Positions 6,616-6,741 of a stretch of 6,741 bases of DNA are shown here, one piece after another. Location of the stretch: the NCBI GenBank assembly GCA_002405445.1, contig DHLV01000259.1, positions 12,381 to 19,121 of the forward strand, written 5' to 3'. The DNA is from Flammeovirgaceae bacterium UBA4659. GTDB taxonomy: Bacteria; Bacteroidota; Bacteroidia; Cytophagales; Cyclobacteriaceae. Each line of letters begins with the position of its first letter. Positions within the stretch are counted from its first letter, which is position 1. Position numbers and translations under genes: made by a program. Below the pieces are notes generated by a model. That model saw only the letters and a list, made by a program, of their open reading frames with translations, was not told the origin of the DNA and ran no database searches.

Positions 6616-6659
6616 CCCCCACAAATGGGGGGTTACATACCCCCCCACAAATGGGGTAT
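6614..6659. repeat. Two tandem C-block/ACAAAT/G-block palindromes, probable operator array
   Basis: Two copies of CCCCCACAAATGGGG occur 26 bp apart (6616-6630 and 6642-6656). Each copy is a palindrome: CCCCCA-CAAA-TGGGGG in the first and CCCCA-CAAA-TGGGG in the second. The G-block of the first can also pair with the C-block of the second (GGGGGGT-TACAT-ACCCCCC, 6627-6645), so the blocks C5, G6, C7, G4 form overlapping alternative hairpins. The array lies between the metalloprotease gene and the receiver-like frame. It touches a perfect -7 element on the right and is flanked on the left by a near-match on the minus strand, so control of one or both genes is likely (inference). Confidence 0.6.
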
Positions 6660-6664
6660 TTTTG
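6657..6664 (+). promoter_or_regulatory. -7 element TATTTTTG next to the palindrome array
   Basis: TATTTTTG matches TAnnTTTG exactly and lies 14 nt before ATG 6679. The position where a -33 TTG would be expected falls in or between the palindromes and has only TTA (6633-6635) at 21 nt. A bound activator might replace the missing -33 element. A second, looser TATTTTG lies at 6672-6678. Confidence 0.4.
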
Positions 6665-6678
6665 AAAAAAATATTTTG

Positions 6679-6738
6679 ATGGGCAGCAAAAAGGCGTTGG
6701 TAATGGCGGTAGATGACCACCAGGGAAATCGCTTTTAA
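6679..6738 (+). CDS. Short receiver-like start of a possible response regulator, ends at a stop near the window edge
   Basis: ATG 6679 opens MGSKKALVMAVDDHQGNRF and then TAA at 6736-6738. A basic start, a hydrophobic beta-1 strand and an acidic pair (VDDH) are what the first residues of a CheY-type receiver domain look like. With only 19 codons this is suggestive and no more. If one T were added to the T4 run at 6732-6735 the frame would read on as NRFLT. That would fit a receiver helix and would mean the gene continues past the window, but I cannot see beyond base 6741. A good -7 element lies at 6657-6664. It could also be a chance frame. Confidence 0.25.
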   Translation: MGSKKALVMAVDDHQGNRF

Positions 6739-6741
6739 CAT

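Noticed and set aside
6614..6659. G-quadruplex or CRISPR-like array
   Set aside because: The G-blocks alternate between strands, so four G-tracts on one strand are not available. Two copies with no distinct spacers do not make a CRISPR array.
6613..6741. Minus-strand 42-codon frame beginning at the window edge (MLKAISLVVIYRHYQRLF...)
   Set aside because: It reads straight through the palindrome array (giving TPFVGGYVTPHLWG) and the plus-strand promoter, which looks like a by-product of the repeat rather than a protein.

Overview
The window looks like chromosomal DNA of a Bacteroidota bacterium, most likely Cytophagales-like (inference). Three things point there. Start codons lack Shine-Dalgarno sequences and follow A-rich leaders. 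Several upstream regions carry Bacteroidota-type promoters, with a -33 TTG and a -7 element close to TAnnTTTG. The gene families (envelope lipoproteins, outer-membrane beta-barrels, a DUF3575-like protein, a group-1 P5C dehydrogenase) are also typical of that phylum. There are no RNA genes, insertion sequences or CRISPR arrays.

Left part (78-3254, minus strand): a likely three-gene envelope cassette. In transcription order it encodes a small single-span membrane protein of unknown function (2712-3254), an outer-membrane beta-barrel resembling the phenol-degradation meta-pathway transporter family (1684-2613), and a vanadium-haloperoxidase-type PAP2 lipoprotein (78-1694). The barrel and haloperoxidase genes overlap by 11 nt. 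The haloperoxidase reading frame is cut by one in-frame TAA at 1422-1424, although the sequence on both sides is otherwise intact and carries a complete catalytic residue set.

Middle (3389-5576, plus strand): an intact pruA-type 1-pyrroline-5-carboxylate dehydrogenase for proline catabolism. It is followed after 36 nt by a secreted DUF3575-like beta-barrel protein broken by a one-base insertion in an A5 run (5162-5166). A strong bidirectional terminator at 5627-5656 separates this unit from the convergent gene.

Right part (5682-6741): a minus-strand lipoprotein metalloprotease with the HEMGHCIGFRH zinc site of the M57/'HEIGH' group, then a 181-bp intergenic region. That region holds two tandem C-block/ACAAAT/G-block palindromes (6614-6659) beside a perfect TAnnTTTG element. 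At the right edge is a short plus-strand frame whose product resembles the start of a response-regulator receiver domain but stops after 19 codons.

The best leads are the tandem palindrome array, the single-base lesions in otherwise well-preserved genes, a promoter placement that implies a leaderless GTG start at 3254, and a palindrome inside the spacer of the barrel/haloperoxidase promoter. I see no clearly new multi-gene system. The haloperoxidase-barrel-membrane protein cassette is the most unusual gene grouping.
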